From Elysia marginata (lineage: Eukaryota > Mollusca > Gastropoda > Plakobranchidae): a stretch of DNA of 21,025 bases. Of this stretch, positions 20,041 to 21,025 are shown piece after piece. Both the position numbers and the translations under genes were made by a program. Positions within the stretch are counted from its first letter, which is position 1, and the number at the start of each line of letters is the position of its first letter. The notes under the pieces were generated by a model. That model was not told where the DNA came from, did not search any database, and saw only the letters and a list, made by a program, of their open reading frames with translations. The DNA lies in the NCBI GenBank assembly GCA_019649035.1, contig BMAT01000150.1, positions 91,414-112,438 of the forward strand. The letters run 5' to 3'.

Positions 20041-20426
20041 ATAATAAAATAATCCGTGTGGAACAACTTGACAGGTTTTGCGCGGCGGTCCAGTGATCCC
20101 ACGTATACCGGTACATGTATATGGGTTCGATCCTAGGCCAACACAGAGAAGTTCGATCCAAAATTGTCTCAAAACTAGAGCGATTACACAAAACCGAACA
20201 CACCAGAACACATGTATCACTGCTATGCCGTTCACTCAGAAACCATTTGGGGGATCGTTTACGTTCTAAATCATATAAAACTTGGAAGGGATTATACCGG
20301 AGTGATATGTGCGCACAAACTTGTTTGCACATGGATCGGATGTCCAAATGCTGAGACTGTCTCGATTCGATCCCACCACCACTCGTGTTGTAATTACCTC
20401 AGGATCTAGGAACATAATTTTATTAT
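20041..20426 (+). mobile_element. Possible SINE-like or MITE-like insertion
   Basis: A block clearly richer in G and C than its AT-rich flanks. Overlapping open frames on both strands simply reflect fewer stop codons. It holds a B-box-like GGTTCGATCC (20124-20133) preceded 38 bp earlier by an A-box-like CGGTCCAGTGAT (20086-20097), a pairing that recalls tRNA-derived SINE heads, but the flanking arms do not fold into a tRNA. The ends carry a 10-bp inverted ATAATAAAAT (20041-20050 and complement at 20417-20426), which may be chance in such AT-rich DNA. No target duplication found. Confidence 0.3.
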
Positions 20427-20995
20427 GAAGAACTCAAGTTTATTAAGTCATTACATGTACAAAGTTACACAAGTATTGAAAATAGTCAATGATCAGTCAG
20501 GCTGTGAGATTCGAACATTAAAAATATTATAGTAAAAAACACTAAATAGAATATTAATATTAAGGAAAAGAAATGTTATCTCTCTCGAAGACACTCACAC
20601 ACTACTTCTCTCTGTTTCATTCTTTCTCTATTTCTCCCCCTCTTTCAATATGTCTATCATTTTCTCTCTTCTCTCCTAATGAACAACAAGTACAAATCTT
20701 CTTCTCCTTACATATAGCGCTAAAAAAAAACATGCTTACCTTAATTGTGCCCTTCATTTTCCCAGTACAGTAAATTAATAATAATCTGCCTAGTACCACT
20801 AAAACGTTTTACACCTTGGGGAAATCGTTTATTTCCTTTGACCGCCCCTATTCTTCGCCTGTTGGGTAGAAAATCCAAACTTTCCTCGGTCCACCCACTT
20901 GTTAAATGGGAACTGGCTATGGGCAGTACTTAAAATATGTGTATCGCTAAAAAAAAGTTGTATTTGAGCATCTAATATGTAGCAATACAGTCGCT
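20427..20995. other. Non-coding stretch, pyrimidine-rich in the middle
   Basis: From about 20578 to 20690 the + strand is CT-rich (TCTCTCTC, CTTTCTCT, CTCCCCCTC). The Ser/Leu/Phe-rich frame 20573-20773 reflects that. No gene recognised. Confidence 0.6.
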
Positions 20996-21025
20996 TTCTT
21001 CTTCTTCTTCTTCTTCTTCTTCTTC
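20996..21025. repeat. (CTT)n microsatellite at window end
   Basis: Perfect CTT trinucleotides run to the last base, so the true length is unknown. Confidence 0.95.

Noticed and set aside
20030-20409. Several overlapping open frames on both strands
   Set aside because: They are explained by the lower AT content of this block, which reduces stop codons in every frame; no frame has coding features.
20501-20518. B-box-like GTTCGAATC on the minus strand
   Set aside because: The expected A-box region is AT-rich with no match, and no T-arm pairing is present.
1-21025. Retrovirus-like, LTR or capsid-bearing element
   Set aside because: I saw no long terminal repeats, no gag, protease, integrase or capsid motifs anywhere in the window.

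Overview
This window looks like non-coding DNA from an animal nuclear genome. It is AT-rich, full of simple repeats (GA, GATA, CTT, TA, CA), minisatellites and decayed transposons. It has no bacterial-style gene packing, no ribosome-binding sites and no CRISPR array. The mix of a mariner element, an RTE-like LINE fragment, GATA and GA tracts, and frequent TAGATCTA and TAGGCCTA palindromes would suit a mollusc or other lophotrochozoan, but that assignment is a guess. I found no convincing host protein-coding gene. The open frames are short, and apart from the two transposon remnants they match no family I recognise; several are simple translations of microsatellites.

Layout. 1-1990: a GA microsatellite at the window edge, then a block (about 240-660 and 1080-1205) with clustered perfect palindromes and CACGTG boxes that could be regulatory, then a pyrimidine-rich stretch. 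1991-6958: mostly featureless AT-rich DNA with one GA tract (3868-3955), one TA/CA tract (4691-4742) and a few hairpins. 6959-7079: an exact 59-bp tandem duplication. 7295-7440: a degenerate repeat. 8408-8500: a GATA microsatellite. 9664-10742: a mariner DNA transposon on the minus strand, with near-identical terminal inverted repeats, TA target duplications and a decayed, internally deleted transposase. It contains a 72-N assembly gap whose two edges carry nearly the same 80 bp.

12411-13170: a minisatellite of about 33 units of 24 bp with visible higher-order structure. 16250-16640: a locally GC-richer single-copy-looking block. 17280-17690: a cluster of TCTAGA/TAGATCTA motifs. 17700-17862: a purine-rich tract ending in a C11-T10 run. 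18484-19140: the 3' end of an RTE-like LINE on the minus strand, 5'-truncated and bracketed by a 13-bp target-site duplication with one mismatch. 19827-20040: four units of a roughly 55-bp AT-rich tandem repeat, followed by a GC-richer, possibly SINE-like block (20041-20426). The window ends in a CTT microsatellite.

No set of genes works together here. The content is mobile-element debris, tandem repeats and possibly some cis-regulatory DNA. I looked for a new system and did not find one. The best-supported observations are the LINE insertion with its target-site duplication, the deleted mariner with its duplicated gap edges, the higher-order minisatellite and the perfect 59-bp duplication.
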